DNA of 64,000 nt. Source: an uncultured Paludibaculum sp. GTDB lineage: Bacteria > Acidobacteriota > Terriglobia > Bryobacterales > Bryobacteraceae. The translations under genes and the position numbers were made by a program. Below, piece after piece: positions 37,024-45,812 of the stretch. Within the stretch, counting starts at the first letter, position 1. Every line of letters begins with the position of its first letter. The DNA lies in assembly GCF_963665245.1 (NCBI RefSeq), contig NZ_OY762268.1, positions 1,237,974-1,301,973 on the forward strand, written 5' to 3'. The notes below the pieces were generated by a model, which did not search any database, was not told the origin of the DNA, and saw only the letters and a program-made list of their open reading frames with translations.

Positions 37024-38034
37024 TTGCGAGTCGGCATGATCGGCACGGGCGCGATTTCCCATAAACACGCGCAGGCCTACAAGAACATCGGTTACCGGAT
37101 CACTGTCTGCACGGACGTGTTTCCGGAGGCAGGTAAACGCTTCGCCGATCAGTACGGCTGTGAGTTCGTGCCCACTTACGAGGAGGTCTGCAGCCACCCC
37201 GACGTGGACTACGTCGACGTCTGTACCTTCCCCGACTTCCGCCTGCAGCCCATCGAGATCGCGGCCAAGAACGGCAAGGCGATCCAGGTGCAGAAGCCCA
37301 TTTCGACCAATGTCGAGACCGCCCGCAAGATGATCGAAACGGCCAAGGCCGGCGCTGTCGTACTCGGCGTGGTCAGCCAGCACCGCTTCGACGACTCCAC
37401 CATCTTTGTGAAGAAGGCCATCGAAGGCGGCCGCCTGGGCAAGATTCTGCAAGCCGACGCCTATGTGAAGTGGTGGCGGAGCGAAGCCTACTATTCCCGC
37501 TCGATCAAGGGCAGTTGGGCCGTGGAAGGCGGCGGAGCGCTGATCAACCAAGCCGTCCATCAGGTGGACGTGCTCGGCTATCTCGTCGGCGGCGTGGCCG
37601 AACTCTATGGACAGTGGCAACTGGCCGCGCGCCACAAGATCGAGAGTGAAGACGTGGTCAACGCGCTGCTGAAGTACAAGAGCGGCGCGACCGGCGTCAT
37701 CCAGGCGTCGACGGCCTTCTGGCCCGGCTATTCCGAGCGCATCGAGATTCATGGCACCAAGGGCACCTGCATCTTCACTGGCGATAAGCTCACCACCTGG
37801 GATGTCGACGGCGACGAGGGCGAACCGGCTCCGGTGGAAAAAGAAGTGATGAGCGGCTCCTCCGATCCCATGGCGATTCCGCTGACGCCGTTCGAGCGCC
37901 AGTTCCTCGACTTCGGCAACGCCGTGAAGAACAACACCACTCCGCTGGTCTCGGGCGAAGAGGGCCTGAAGGCGCTGGAAATCGTGGCCGGCGTGTATGA
38001 GAGCTGCCGCAGCGGCCTGCCGGTGAAGTTCTAG
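37024..38034 (+). CDS. Gfo/Idh/MocA-family NAD(P)-dependent oxidoreductase
   Basis: A 336-residue Rossmann oxidoreductase. It starts at TTG 37024 with GGAGGT seven bases upstream, giving MRVGMIGTGAISHKHAQAYK; an in-frame ATG 12 codons earlier would have no ribosome site and adds unrelated residues. Motifs: GTGAISHKHAQ (dinucleotide binding), VQKPISTN (the usual EKP segment), and VEGGGALINQAVHQVDVLGYLVGG (GGGxxxDxxxHxxD type, here with Asn-Gln in place of Asp). The substrate is unknown but likely a sugar or inositol derivative. It ends 4 bases before thrB. Confidence 0.88.
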   Translation: MRVGMIGTGAISHKHAQAYKNIGYRITVCTDVFPEAGKRFADQYGCEFVPTYEEVCSHPDVDYVDVCTFPDFRLQPIEIAAKNGKAIQVQKPISTNVETARKMIETAKAGAVVLGVVSQHRFDDSTIFVKKAIEGGRLGKILQADAYVKWWRSEAYYSRSIKGSWAVEGGGALINQAVHQVDVLGYLVGGVAELYGQWQLAARHKIESEDVVNALLKYKSGATGVIQASTAFWPGYSERIEIHGTKGTCIFTGDKLTTWDVDGDEGEPAPVEKEVMSGSSDPMAIPLTPFERQFLDFGNAVKNNTTPLVSGEEGLKALEIVAGVYESCRSGLPVKF

Positions 38035-38038
38035 CAAC

Positions 38039-38944
38039 ATGAGCTGGACCGAAGTACGCGTTCCGGCAACGAGCGCCAACCTGGGGCCGGGGTTCGACGC
38101 CCTGGGCATGGCGCTCAGCATCTACCTCGAGTGCCGCTTCCGGCCCGTGGAGAAGCTCCTGATTCAGCCCTCGGGCCGCGACGCGCACATGATCTCGGCC
38201 GGCCCCGAGAACCTCATCTGGCAGACCGCTCTGCAGGTGGGTGAACATACGGGACGCCCGATGCCGATGATCGAGCTCCAGGTGAATAACGACATACCCA
38301 TCGGCAAGGGCCTGGGCTCTTCGGCCGCCGCGCTGGTGGCGGGCGTCGTCATCGCCGACGAGGTGCTGGGCCTGGGCTGGGATCGTCACAAGATCCTCGA
38401 CGAGGCAGCGCGTATCGAAGGACACCCGGACAATGTCGCGGCGGCGGCGTTGGGCTCCATCGTGGCCAGCGCCATCGACACCGATGGCATCACTCGCGCC
38501 GTCCGCATGCAACTGCCGGCCCGCTACGGCGTCGCCATCATCGTGCCGGACTTCATCCTGCCCACTTCGGAAGCGCGTGCCGTACTGCCACAAACCTACT
38601 CGCGGGCAGACGCCGTCTTCAACATCCAGCGCTCGGCGCTGCTGATCGCGGCCATGCTGACGCAGACCACCGAGGCGTTCCACGAGGCCCTGATGGACCG
38701 GCTCCACCAGCCCTACCGCGCGCGCCTGGTGCCTGGCCTCAGCGAGATGCTGGAGCTACGCTGCGACGGTCTGCTGGGTTGCGCGCTGTCGGGCGCCGGC
38801 CCCAGCGTCCTGGTCTTCTACGAGCGCGGCCACGAAGAGGTGTGCGACCAGATGCGCGCCATCTTCCAGAAGCACGGCCACGGCAGCGAGATCCTGTGGG
38901 CGCACATCCCCGATCACGGCTACGATCTGCTGCAAGGCCTGTAA
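38039..38944 (+). CDS. thrB: Homoserine kinase (GHMP family)
   Basis: ThrB phosphorylates L-homoserine with ATP in threonine synthesis, in the cytoplasm. 301 residues, the usual length. N-terminal VPATSANLGPGFDALGMAL is the ThrB/GHMP signature, and PIGKGLGSSAAALVAG (near residue 86) is the glycine-rich phosphate loop; LSGAGPSVLVF (near 250) is the third GHMP motif. It lies 4 bases after the oxidoreductase and 23 bases before a small zinc-ribbon gene, suggesting an operon. No thrA, thrC or hom lies beside it. Confidence 0.93.
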   Translation: MSWTEVRVPATSANLGPGFDALGMALSIYLECRFRPVEKLLIQPSGRDAHMISAGPENLIWQTALQVGEHTGRPMPMIELQVNNDIPIGKGLGSSAAALVAGVVIADEVLGLGWDRHKILDEAARIEGHPDNVAAAALGSIVASAIDTDGITRAVRMQLPARYGVAIIVPDFILPTSEARAVLPQTYSRADAVFNIQRSALLIAAMLTQTTEAFHEALMDRLHQPYRARLVPGLSEMLELRCDGLLGCALSGAGPSVLVFYERGHEEVCDQMRAIFQKHGHGSEILWAHIPDHGYDLLQGL

Positions 38945-38967
38945 TCGCGCACTACAATAGGATTGCC

Positions 38968-39279
38968 ATGGCGAAGTCAAAGTCCGTCGCGTTTGAAGTG
39001 GATTGTCCGTGCTGCGGCGCCACGCTGAAGATCGACCCGGAAGTGAAGGCCGTGCTCAGCCACAAGGCGAAGCCCGCCGCGCGCACGCTGGACGACATCA
39101 GCACCGGCATCGCGAAGTTGAAGGACGCCGAGCAACAGCGCGAGGACGCCTTCCAGAAGTCGTTCCAGGCCATGAAGTCCAGCAAGGACGTGCTGTCGCG
39201 TAAGTTCGACGAGCTATTGAAGCAGGCGAAGGAAGAGGATCCCAGCAAGCCGCCGCCGAAACCCTTCGACCTCGACTAG
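38968..39279 (+). CDS. Small zinc-ribbon-like protein
   Basis: A 103-residue protein with an N-terminal knuckle DCPCCGATLKIDPE followed by a long charged helix (GIAKLKDAEQQREDAFQK) and a Pro/Lys-rich tail. Only one CxxC pair is visible, so zinc binding would need a dimer. Function unknown; conserved in Acidobacteriota. The stop overlaps the convergent lipoprotein gene's stop by four bases (CTAG). Confidence 0.6.
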   Translation: MAKSKSVAFEVDCPCCGATLKIDPEVKAVLSHKAKPAARTLDDISTGIAKLKDAEQQREDAFQKSFQAMKSSKDVLSRKFDELLKQAKEEDPSKPPPKPFDLD

Positions 39280-40637
39280 TTCACCTGCGACACTTCCAGC
39301 ATCACCAGGGCGACATCGGTCACCTTGTCGATATCGATGGCGCTCTCGTCTTCCGCGTCGTAGATCTCCAGCTTCTTCGTGCCCGCCGGCGTGACCAGCG
39401 TAGCCGACTTGTACTTGCCCAGCAGGTGCACGGTGATCTGCTCCACAGGATAGTCGGAGTAGTTCACCAGATGCAGAGCCAGGCGGCCGTTGCTTGCGTC
39501 ACTCTTCAGATTCGACAACATGCTGGGCGCGCCAAAGAGCCGTACCGCGAAATTGCGCCGCCCGATCACGCCGTTGATCTCGCGCCAGATCTCCTCCATC
39601 TGCTTTAGTGAACTCTCGGGGAAGGTGATGGAGTCGCCCTCGGGTATCGCCAGCTTCCAGGCCGGCGGGCCGCTCAGCACCGTCGCGCCGCCGCGCGCTA
39701 CGCCGCGTACCGCGTCCTTCTCCTCCTGCGACAACGAAGAAGGGTCGATGTTCAATAACATGCGCACGCCCTTGGGCGCGGCCGCCGGCAACCTCTCCGG
39801 CGTGACGACGCGCGCCGGAATGTGCTTGGCCGCGATCATGTCCAGGATGCTACCCGACATCAGCGCGCCGGACGACGCGTCCTGCAGGACGGCCAGTCCG
39901 CTGAAGTCGGGCCACGCCGCGACCTCCCTGTGATCCTCATAGAACTTCAAAACGCGGTTGATGCGCGCCCAGCCCGTCACGGCCTTTTCGTCGCCCTTGC
40001 GCAGCAGCGCCCAGTACCCGGGATCCAGCGCCACCACCCAATGCGCGCCAGCCATGGAGGCATCAGCGACGGCCTGGATGTAGCGCTCCGGCCCCAGCAC
40101 ATTGTTCTCTGGAGGCGTATTCGCCAGCCACAGGGCGGTCGCCGGCGGCGTCACCGCGCGCGTAAACCGGAGGAAGCCTGAATTCGTATCCACCCAGGGA
40201 GAACTGCTGGGGCGCGCCTGCACGGCGCCCTTCTCTTCCGCCCGCACACCCGGCCAAACGCCCTGCGTCGTGCCCAGCACCGCGCCCGGATGCTCGATGG
40301 GCATCTTCGCACGCGCCGTCAACGTGAACAGCGCCGGACCGCCGGGTACATCGGAAACACTCAGCGCCGACCCGTCCTGCTTCGCCGCCAGCACCGTGAT
40401 GCCTTGGGCTTTGGCCGCCTCGGCGAACTCGTTCTTCCACACGGCCGCGTCCACCAGCAGACAGTTGATGGGCGACTGCTTCAACAGCGACAGCGATTCG
40501 ACATCCGCCACCGGCCACCGCGCCGGAACACAGGCGGACAACTGCACAGCCAACAGTAAGGAAGTAGTGATCAAGGCCAGCCGGTGCTCCTGATTCCATT
40601 GTGCCAGCGCGGCACCGCCTCGTGACTGAAATGTCAA
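39276..40637 (-). CDS. Predicted lipoprotein, function unknown
   Basis: A 453-residue protein with a lipobox LSAC (Cys36 in SLLLAVQLSAC), so it is probably attached to the outer membrane or periplasmic face. The start is uncertain: TTG 40637 is the longest; an in-frame TTG at 40574 with AGGAG upstream would open directly in the hydrophobic part. The mature chain contains a glycosidase-like or GATase-like alpha/beta pattern (MLLNIDPSSLSQEEKDAVRG, a C-terminal beta-sandwich with LALHLVNYSDYPVEQITVHL) but no motif I can name. It is divergent from the LarA-like gene, which begins 20 bases away. Confidence 0.6.
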   Translation of the reverse strand: MTFQSRGGAALAQWNQEHRLALITTSLLLAVQLSACVPARWPVADVESLSLLKQSPINCLLVDAAVWKNEFAEAAKAQGITVLAAKQDGSALSVSDVPGGPALFTLTARAKMPIEHPGAVLGTTQGVWPGVRAEEKGAVQARPSSSPWVDTNSGFLRFTRAVTPPATALWLANTPPENNVLGPERYIQAVADASMAGAHWVVALDPGYWALLRKGDEKAVTGWARINRVLKFYEDHREVAAWPDFSGLAVLQDASSGALMSGSILDMIAAKHIPARVVTPERLPAAAPKGVRMLLNIDPSSLSQEEKDAVRGVARGGATVLSGPPAWKLAIPEGDSITFPESSLKQMEEIWREINGVIGRRNFAVRLFGAPSMLSNLKSDASNGRLALHLVNYSDYPVEQITVHLLGKYKSATLVTPAGTKKLEIYDAEDESAIDIDKVTDVALVMLEVSQVN

Positions 40638-40657
40638 TCGGAATATACTAAGGGTGC

Positions 40658-41929
40658 ATGAGTCTGTACTTCGCCGCCGGCTCGGAGACCACGGAATTCA
40701 CCTCCGCCGAGCTCAAAACCGCCCTCTTCCAGGCCCTCGACGCTCTGGGTCCCCGCAAGAAAGTCCTGTGCCTCCCGCCCGACATCACGCGCTTCCACTC
40801 GCGCGCCGGTGAACTCACGCGGCTGGCCTGGGAATATTACGGAGACAGCCTGGCCGCCGTATTGCCCGCCATCGGCACGCACACGCCCATGACCGAGGCC
40901 GAGATCGGCCACATGTTCGGCGACATGCCCGTGTCGCTGTTCCAGGTGCACGACTGGCGTACCGGCATCACCACATTGGGCGAAGTGCCCGCGTCCTTCA
41001 TCCGCGAGGTGTCGGACGGCGCCCTCGACTTCACCTGGCCGGCCCAGGTGGACAACCTGGTCGCCGAAGGCGGCTTCGACCTCATCCTGTCCCTCGGCCA
41101 GGTGGTCCCCCACGAAGTCATCGGCATGGCGAACTACAACAAGAACGTGTTCGTCGGCACTGGCGGCAGCGAGGGCATCAACAAGAGCCACTTCCTCGGC
41201 GCAGTGTATGGAATGGAACGCATCATGGGCCGCGCGGACACGCCCGTCCGCCGCGTCCTGAACTACGCGTCCGACCACTTCGCCAAGCACCTGCCCATCG
41301 TCTACGTGCAGACCGTGGTCGGCAAGAACAACGCTGGCCAACTCGCACTGCGCGGCCTCTATGTTGGCGACGATGTGGAGTGCTTCGAGCAGGCATCGGC
41401 CCTCAGCCTGAAGGTCAACTTCGTGATGATGGATCGCGAGATCAAAAAGGCCGTGGTCTTCCTCGACCCCAGCGAGTTCCGCTCCACCTGGCTCGGCAAC
41501 AAGAGCGTCTACCGAACCCGTATGGCCCTGGCCGACGGCGGCGACCTGATCGTTCTCGCGCCCGGCGTGAAGGAGTTTGGCGAGGATCCCACCATCGACA
41601 AGCTCATCCGCAAATACGGCTATCGCAACACGCCCGACGTGCTGGATGCCGTGAAGAACAACCCCGACCTCGCCGGCAACCTTAGCGCCGCGGCACACCT
41701 TATCCATGGCACGTCGGAAGGCCGCTTCCGCATCACTTACTGCCCTGGTCATCTCACCTGCCAGGAAGTGCAGAGCGTTCACTACAACTACGCGAACCTG
41801 GCCGAGATGACGAAGAAATACGATCCCGCAAAACTCCAGGACGGTTTCAACGATGTCGACGGCGAAGAGGTCTTCTACATCTCGAATCCGGCCCTGGGTC
41901 TGTGGGCCTATCGCGGCCGCTTCCAATAG
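40658..41929 (+). CDS. LarA-like lactate racemase (nickel-pincer family)
   Basis: A 423-residue protein of the LarA/DUF2088 family. LarA enzymes use a nickel-pincer nucleotide to racemise or epimerise 2-hydroxy acids. GTHTPMTEAEIG carries His75 (LarA His108 position). PHEVIGMANYNK carries His152 and Lys162, ten residues apart, the same spacing as LarA His174 and the cofactor-binding Lys184. No larB, larC or larE, which build the cofactor, lie nearby, so they must be elsewhere. It starts 20 bases from a divergent lipoprotein gene. The exact substrate (lactate, malate or sugar acid) cannot be told. Confidence 0.85.
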   Translation: MSLYFAAGSETTEFTSAELKTALFQALDALGPRKKVLCLPPDITRFHSRAGELTRLAWEYYGDSLAAVLPAIGTHTPMTEAEIGHMFGDMPVSLFQVHDWRTGITTLGEVPASFIREVSDGALDFTWPAQVDNLVAEGGFDLILSLGQVVPHEVIGMANYNKNVFVGTGGSEGINKSHFLGAVYGMERIMGRADTPVRRVLNYASDHFAKHLPIVYVQTVVGKNNAGQLALRGLYVGDDVECFEQASALSLKVNFVMMDREIKKAVVFLDPSEFRSTWLGNKSVYRTRMALADGGDLIVLAPGVKEFGEDPTIDKLIRKYGYRNTPDVLDAVKNNPDLAGNLSAAAHLIHGTSEGRFRITYCPGHLTCQEVQSVHYNYANLAEMTKKYDPAKLQDGFNDVDGEEVFYISNPALGLWAYRGRFQ

Positions 41930-41935
41930 GCGGCC

Positions 41936-42853
41936 CTACGCCTCCAACTGATCATTCAACCGGGCGAGATCGAGTTCCATCTCGCCCTCCGCATCCGCGC
42001 GGAACGAGGGCGCAAAACGCATGTTCCACCTCAATTCGTCGGCGATGTAGCTGCGCCGCGCATGCACCGTCTGGCTGAACGTATCGTCAAACGACTTGAT
42101 CAGCACCATGAACTCCGCCTGCAGGCGGCGCAGATCCTCTTCCGTCCGGCCCCACAACGGGCTGTCTTCATTGATGGGATGGACCACCGTCCACACCAGG
42201 GGCAGGAAGTAGACGTTGGGCCGTTCCAACGATAGCGCCGCATAGCGCCGCTTCAGCTCACCATCGACGTTCTCCACGGTCATCATCAGGATGCGCGCCT
42301 CCAACTCCAGCAGCACATTGGGCCGGCGATTCGCGACGCGGAACATCAGGGCCTGACCGCCCTGGAACGGCGCCACCACCATGTTCTCGCTGAAGGCGAG
42401 ACAAGCCGTGGGCCGCGAAAATCGGGCGAAAATCAGCCCCGTCGCAACCGCCAGGCTGAGGATGCCCGACATCGCCTCCACTGCCGCCACGGAACTGGCC
42501 AGGAAGCTGTTCGGCGCGATGTGGCCGTAGCCCACCGTTGTGAACGTCTGGATGCTGAAGAAGAACGCACTGGTGAAGCCCTGCAGCGCCGAATTGCGCG
42601 GCGCGCCCTGCAGATTCTCGACGCCCACAAGATAGTAGGCGACCGCGAACAACAGCTCGATGCCCAGATAGATCAGCGGCACCTGCACCAGGAATGCCGG
42701 CCAGCTCAGGTTCATGAAGTACAGGAAGTAGCCCGCGTCGCGCAGCCGGCCGCCGACACGCCGGACATTGAACGACCCGTCTTCATTGATAATCCGCCGG
42801 ATCCGGCCCGAAAACCTCTCTGTGATCCCTGGATCAAAAGCTATCTTCGCCAT
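41936..42853 (-). CDS. Inward-rectifier (KirBac-type) potassium channel
   Basis: A 305-residue channel subunit. Two membrane helices (FLVQVPLIYLGIELLFAVAY, and MSGILSLAVATGLIFARF) flank a pore loop with the K+ filter TTVGYGH (near residue 115). The N-terminal FNVRRVGGRLRDAGYFLYFM is the slide-helix region. A C-terminal cytoplasmic Ig-like Kir domain follows (VVAPFQGGQALMFRVANRRP). This is the KirBac1 layout and length. The ATG at 42853 faces a divergent gene start only bases away; an upstream GTG-type extension was rejected because it overlaps that gene. It probably forms a tetramer in the inner membrane. Confidence 0.93.
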   Translation of the reverse strand: MAKIAFDPGITERFSGRIRRIINEDGSFNVRRVGGRLRDAGYFLYFMNLSWPAFLVQVPLIYLGIELLFAVAYYLVGVENLQGAPRNSALQGFTSAFFFSIQTFTTVGYGHIAPNSFLASSVAAVEAMSGILSLAVATGLIFARFSRPTACLAFSENMVVAPFQGGQALMFRVANRRPNVLLELEARILMMTVENVDGELKRRYAALSLERPNVYFLPLVWTVVHPINEDSPLWGRTEEDLRRLQAEFMVLIKSFDDTFSQTVHARRSYIADELRWNMRFAPSFRADAEGEMELDLARLNDQLEA

Positions 42854-42862
42854 ATGTGTTCG

Positions 42863-43507
42863 ATGCGCTACTCTACTCCCGAGATGATCCCACACAGCGG
42901 ACTCACGCCTGAGGAACTGCGGACGCTGCGAAGTCTGAAGAAGCCCGAACGCCTGCAGCGCTTTCTCGACGAAGAGATCGCCTACAACACCGAGCCGGAC
43001 GGCCCGTCGTGCTTCTCACCCCGGCTGGTGCTGCGCCACAGTCGCGGCCACTGCATGGAAGGAGCCCTGCTGGCTGCCGCCGCCTTCCGCGTCAACGGCC
43101 AGCGAGCCCTACTGCTCGACCTCGAAGCGGTCCGCGACGACGACCACGTCCTGGCCCTCTACCAGGTGGACGGCTGCTGGGGCGCCGTGGCCAAGTCCAA
43201 CTACTCCGGCCTGCGCTACCGCGAGCCCGTCTACCGCACCCTGCGGGAACTGGTGTTGTCCTATTTCCCTCACTACTTCAACCTGCAAGGCGAGCGAACG
43301 TTGCGCGCCTACTCTACCCGCCCCATCGACCTGGCCCGGTTCGACGACCGCCAGTGGATGGCCGACGAGGAGCCCGTCTGGTACATCGCCGAGCACCTGT
43401 GTTGGGTGGCCCACACCAAAGTGATCACGCCCAAGCAAATCCGCCGTCTCACCCGAATGGATCAGCGGCTCTTTGACGCGGGTCTGGTCGGCAGCATCCC
43501 GCACTGA
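42863..43507 (+). CDS. Transglutaminase-like Cys-His protein
   Basis: About 214 residues. The core LRHSRGHCMEGALLAAAAFR followed 30 residues later by DDDHVLALYQVDGCWGAVAK shows the Cys, His and Asp/Asn order of transglutaminase-like proteins, though the match is by eye. Start uncertain: ATG 42854, 42863 and 42884 are in frame with no clear ribosome site. It is divergent from the KirBac channel gene with nearly abutting starts. Function unknown. Confidence 0.6.
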   Translation: MRYSTPEMIPHSGLTPEELRTLRSLKKPERLQRFLDEEIAYNTEPDGPSCFSPRLVLRHSRGHCMEGALLAAAAFRVNGQRALLLDLEAVRDDDHVLALYQVDGCWGAVAKSNYSGLRYREPVYRTLRELVLSYFPHYFNLQGERTLRAYSTRPIDLARFDDRQWMADEEPVWYIAEHLCWVAHTKVITPKQIRRLTRMDQRLFDAGLVGSIPH

Positions 43508-43553
43508 GCACATGGTTTCGGAGGTTCGCACACGTATCGGTGGTAAGCTCTCG

Positions 43554-43612
43554 GCGGTCAGCGCTCAGCAATCAGCCCGCGCTGGTGTAGCTGACGGCTG
43601 AATGCTGACCGC
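43554..43612 (+). repeat. TCAGC-type palindromic repeat, copy 1
   Basis: Two 23-base arms, 43554-43576 and 43590-43612, are reverse complements at 19 of 23 positions around a 13-base loop. Both are built from TCAGC units. It lies between convergent genes (43507 and 43739) and could end transcription. A related palindrome is at 56191-56280. Bases 43680-43715 also carry a short 'GAGCGTGAGCGAGCGG' motif. Confidence 0.65.
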
Positions 43613-43738
43613 TGTGTCGCGAATTCGTCACCGCAACTCCGAACGTGAGCACTGAGCCGCAACAGTCGCCACGCAATCGGAGCCGTGAGCGTGAGCGAGC
43701 GGAAGCGCGGGCACAAGGTCCAGCCCGTTGCCCCGCAG

Positions 43739-44203
43739 TCACTCAAACTCCAACCTGGGCGCCGGCTGGTCCACGCCCACGACGCCCACCTGGATGTGGG
43801 CTTTGAAATAGTTCTCCCCTTTCATCGGCCGACCGGCCAGCCGCCGCAGCATGGCAATCTGCCCGGTGTGCGTCAAAGCATCGGCCACCGGCCCCTGGAA
43901 CAGCCGTTCTTCGGTGGCGTGCAACGGTGCACCGCTAGCGAGGTAGTCGTCGAACTTTTTGAGAGCCGCGAAGAACCGTTCCATCTCCCGTGGCCAGGCC
44001 AACGGCTTCGAATTGTGCCACGACGGGACGCCGCTGGCCATGGCGTACGCCCAGTCCAGCAGATCGCCCATGTGCGCCAGAATCTCAGCCGGCGTCCGGC
44101 TGCGATCATCGATGCGGAACTCAGCCAGTTCCTCGGGCAGGTCCCTTGTCGCCTTCCCTGCCCTGTAGGCCAAGGTAGCCAATGTGTGACGCAGAAGACT
44201 CAT
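43739..44203 (-). CDS. DinB-family protein
   Basis: A 154-residue four-helix DinB-type protein: AEILAHMGDLLDWAYAM and DALTHTGQIAMLRRLAG are the paired helices that carry metal-binding His in this family. DinB proteins are mostly thiol-dependent metalloenzymes of unknown substrate. GGGGAG seven bases before the ATG supports the start. It lies 40 bases after the GNAT gene on the same strand. Confidence 0.8.
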   Translation of the reverse strand: MSLLRHTLATLAYRAGKATRDLPEELAEFRIDDRSRTPAEILAHMGDLLDWAYAMASGVPSWHNSKPLAWPREMERFFAALKKFDDYLASGAPLHATEERLFQGPVADALTHTGQIAMLRRLAGRPMKGENYFKAHIQVGVVGVDQPAPRLEFE

Positions 44204-44243
44204 ACTCCATCTCCCCCTCGCTCGCGGGCATCCGCCCGCTGTA

Positions 44244-44714
44244 CTACTCCCGTCGCAGCGATAACCGCATTTCGTTCGTCGCCTGGAAGCCCAGCGACTC
44301 GTACAACGGCCGCCCTTCCGTGCTCGCGTGCAACGAAACGATGCCGAACCCGGCTTCGCGGCACCAATCCACGGCCGTCGTCATCAGCCGACGTGCCAGG
44401 CCCTGCCTCCGGTGCTCCGGATGCGTATAGACATTGATGATGAACGCCCGTTGGGCCCGCGTATCATTCGGGCCTGGCTGATAGGGCAGCAAGAGTACGC
44501 CTGTACCCGCCACCGGCTCACTCTGCTCGTCCTCGGCCACCCAGGCGACATACGTCCCATTGTTGAGGGCGGCCGCGAAGAACGGCTCCGACAGTCCGCG
44601 AATCCGCGCCAACTCGGCCTCGGAATCGTACCCCATGTCGCGGAACATCTCCATTCGATGGAGCAGCACGAGCTCCAGTTCGCCGGAGTCCACCGGCCTG
44701 ATGGTGTATTGCAT
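44244..44714 (-). CDS. GNAT-family N-acetyltransferase
   Basis: A 156-residue GNAT enzyme that transfers acetyl from acetyl-CoA. Motif A, INVYTHPEHRRQGLARRLM, contains the R/Q-x-x-G-x-G/A loop that binds CoA; ESLGFQATNEMRL is the C-terminal part. AGGAG overlaps the stop codon of the upstream hydrolase gene, six bases before the ATG, so the two are coupled. Substrate unknown. Confidence 0.9.
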   Translation of the reverse strand: MQYTIRPVDSGELELVLLHRMEMFRDMGYDSEAELARIRGLSEPFFAAALNNGTYVAWVAEDEQSEPVAGTGVLLLPYQPGPNDTRAQRAFIINVYTHPEHRRQGLARRLMTTAVDWCREAGFGIVSLHASTEGRPLYESLGFQATNEMRLSLRRE

Positions 44715-44723
44715 TCGCTGCTC

Positions 44724-45812
44724 CTATCGGCCCAACCGCTGGCGCACGGCCTCAATGCGAGCCGCATCGCCGGCGCCCAGTTCCACAGCTTTGTCCAACG
44801 CCGTGCGGGCCCGCTTCCTGTCCCCAAGCGCCATCTGCGATTCCGCCACGATCAGCCACGCGTTGGCCGCCTCGGGACGGACCACAGCGGCGGTTTCCGC
44901 CATTGAGGCTGCCTCCAGATACTTCTTTTCGGCCAGCAGCTCACGGCTCATCTCCATCGAGCGGATGAACGCCCAGCCCAGGGCCTGCCTGGCCACGCGG
45001 CCGTCCGGCTTCTCTGCCTGCTTCTTCCAACTGCCGACGATGGAGCGCTGCATGCCCTCGTCCGCCCCGGCCAGTTCCGCCGTCATGCGTGCGAACCGGT
45101 CGGCCATCTTGCGCTCGTCTTTCGAATCGGGCGGCGGCTGCGGACCCAGGCGCCCCGAGAGGAATTGCAGGGCCTCATCGGCCTGCGCGGCCGGCAGCCA
45201 CTCGTGACCGCCTTCGAACTCGGCGAAACGGACGGGCCATCCACGCTGCCCCAAATCGACGCTCATCGCGTACAGCTCGTGGTAGTTGAAATCGTCACGT
45301 CCGGCCACGGCATAAATGAGGAACGGCTTCTGCTTGGGAATCCCACTTGATCCAAACGCCGCGCCATCAGCGATCACACCGTTCAGGCCCGCCGCCTGCG
45401 CCCACGACAGCGCCACGCGCGAGCCGCCGGAGAACCCGGCCGCGAACAGGCCCTTCTGGTCCAGCGGAAAACGCCGCTTCACCTCGTCCATCAGGTACCG
45501 GATCGCTTCCGCCGACACGGCCATCGGACCGTTCCGCGAGTTGTTCGAGCCCACGACGATGAAGCCGTACTTCTCGGCCGCGGCCGAGAACCGCTCCACC
45601 GGTATCTTGCCGCGCGCCCCTGGGTCCAGGCACATCAGGATGGGCCACTTGCGATCGGGCGTGTAGGCGGATGGCAGATATAGGGCGTAACTGTGACGGT
45701 CGTTGCCGGCCACGTCGACACGTTCGATAACCTGCCCGCGCGGCAGATCGGCACCAGGCGCTGCCATCCAGATCAGAGCAACCGAGGCCAGCGCCCTACT
45801 GGCCGAACCCAT
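44724..45812 (-). CDS. Secreted alpha/beta hydrolase with TPR tail
   Basis: A 362-residue protein with a short signal peptide, then an alpha/beta hydrolase resembling polyhydroxybutyrate depolymerase or esterases: LYLPSAYTPDRKWPILMCLD, the nucleophile elbow AAGFSGGSRVALSWA, and FEGGHEWLP with the probable His. Two TPR helices follow (AAVVRPEAANAWLIVAESQM, ALGDRKRARTALDKA). The start overlaps the LssY-fusion gene by 17 bases, so translation is coupled. The ester or peptide substrate is unknown. Confidence 0.8.
   Translation of the reverse strand: MGSASRALASVALIWMAAPGADLPRGQVIERVDVAGNDRHSYALYLPSAYTPDRKWPILMCLDPGARGKIPVERFSAAAEKYGFIVVGSNNSRNGPMAVSAEAIRYLMDEVKRRFPLDQKGLFAAGFSGGSRVALSWAQAAGLNGVIADGAAFGSSGIPKQKPFLIYAVAGRDDFNYHELYAMSVDLGQRGWPVRFAEFEGGHEWLPAAQADEALQFLSGRLGPQPPPDSKDERKMADRFARMTAELAGADEGMQRSIVGSWKKQAEKPDGRVARQALGWAFIRSMEMSRELLAEKKYLEAASMAETAAVVRPEAANAWLIVAESQMALGDRKRARTALDKAVELGAGDAARIEAVRQRLGR

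Noticed and set aside
40634..41926. 430-residue minus-strand frame opposite the LarA-like gene
   Set aside because: Antisense shadow without motifs; LarA residues on the plus strand are clear.
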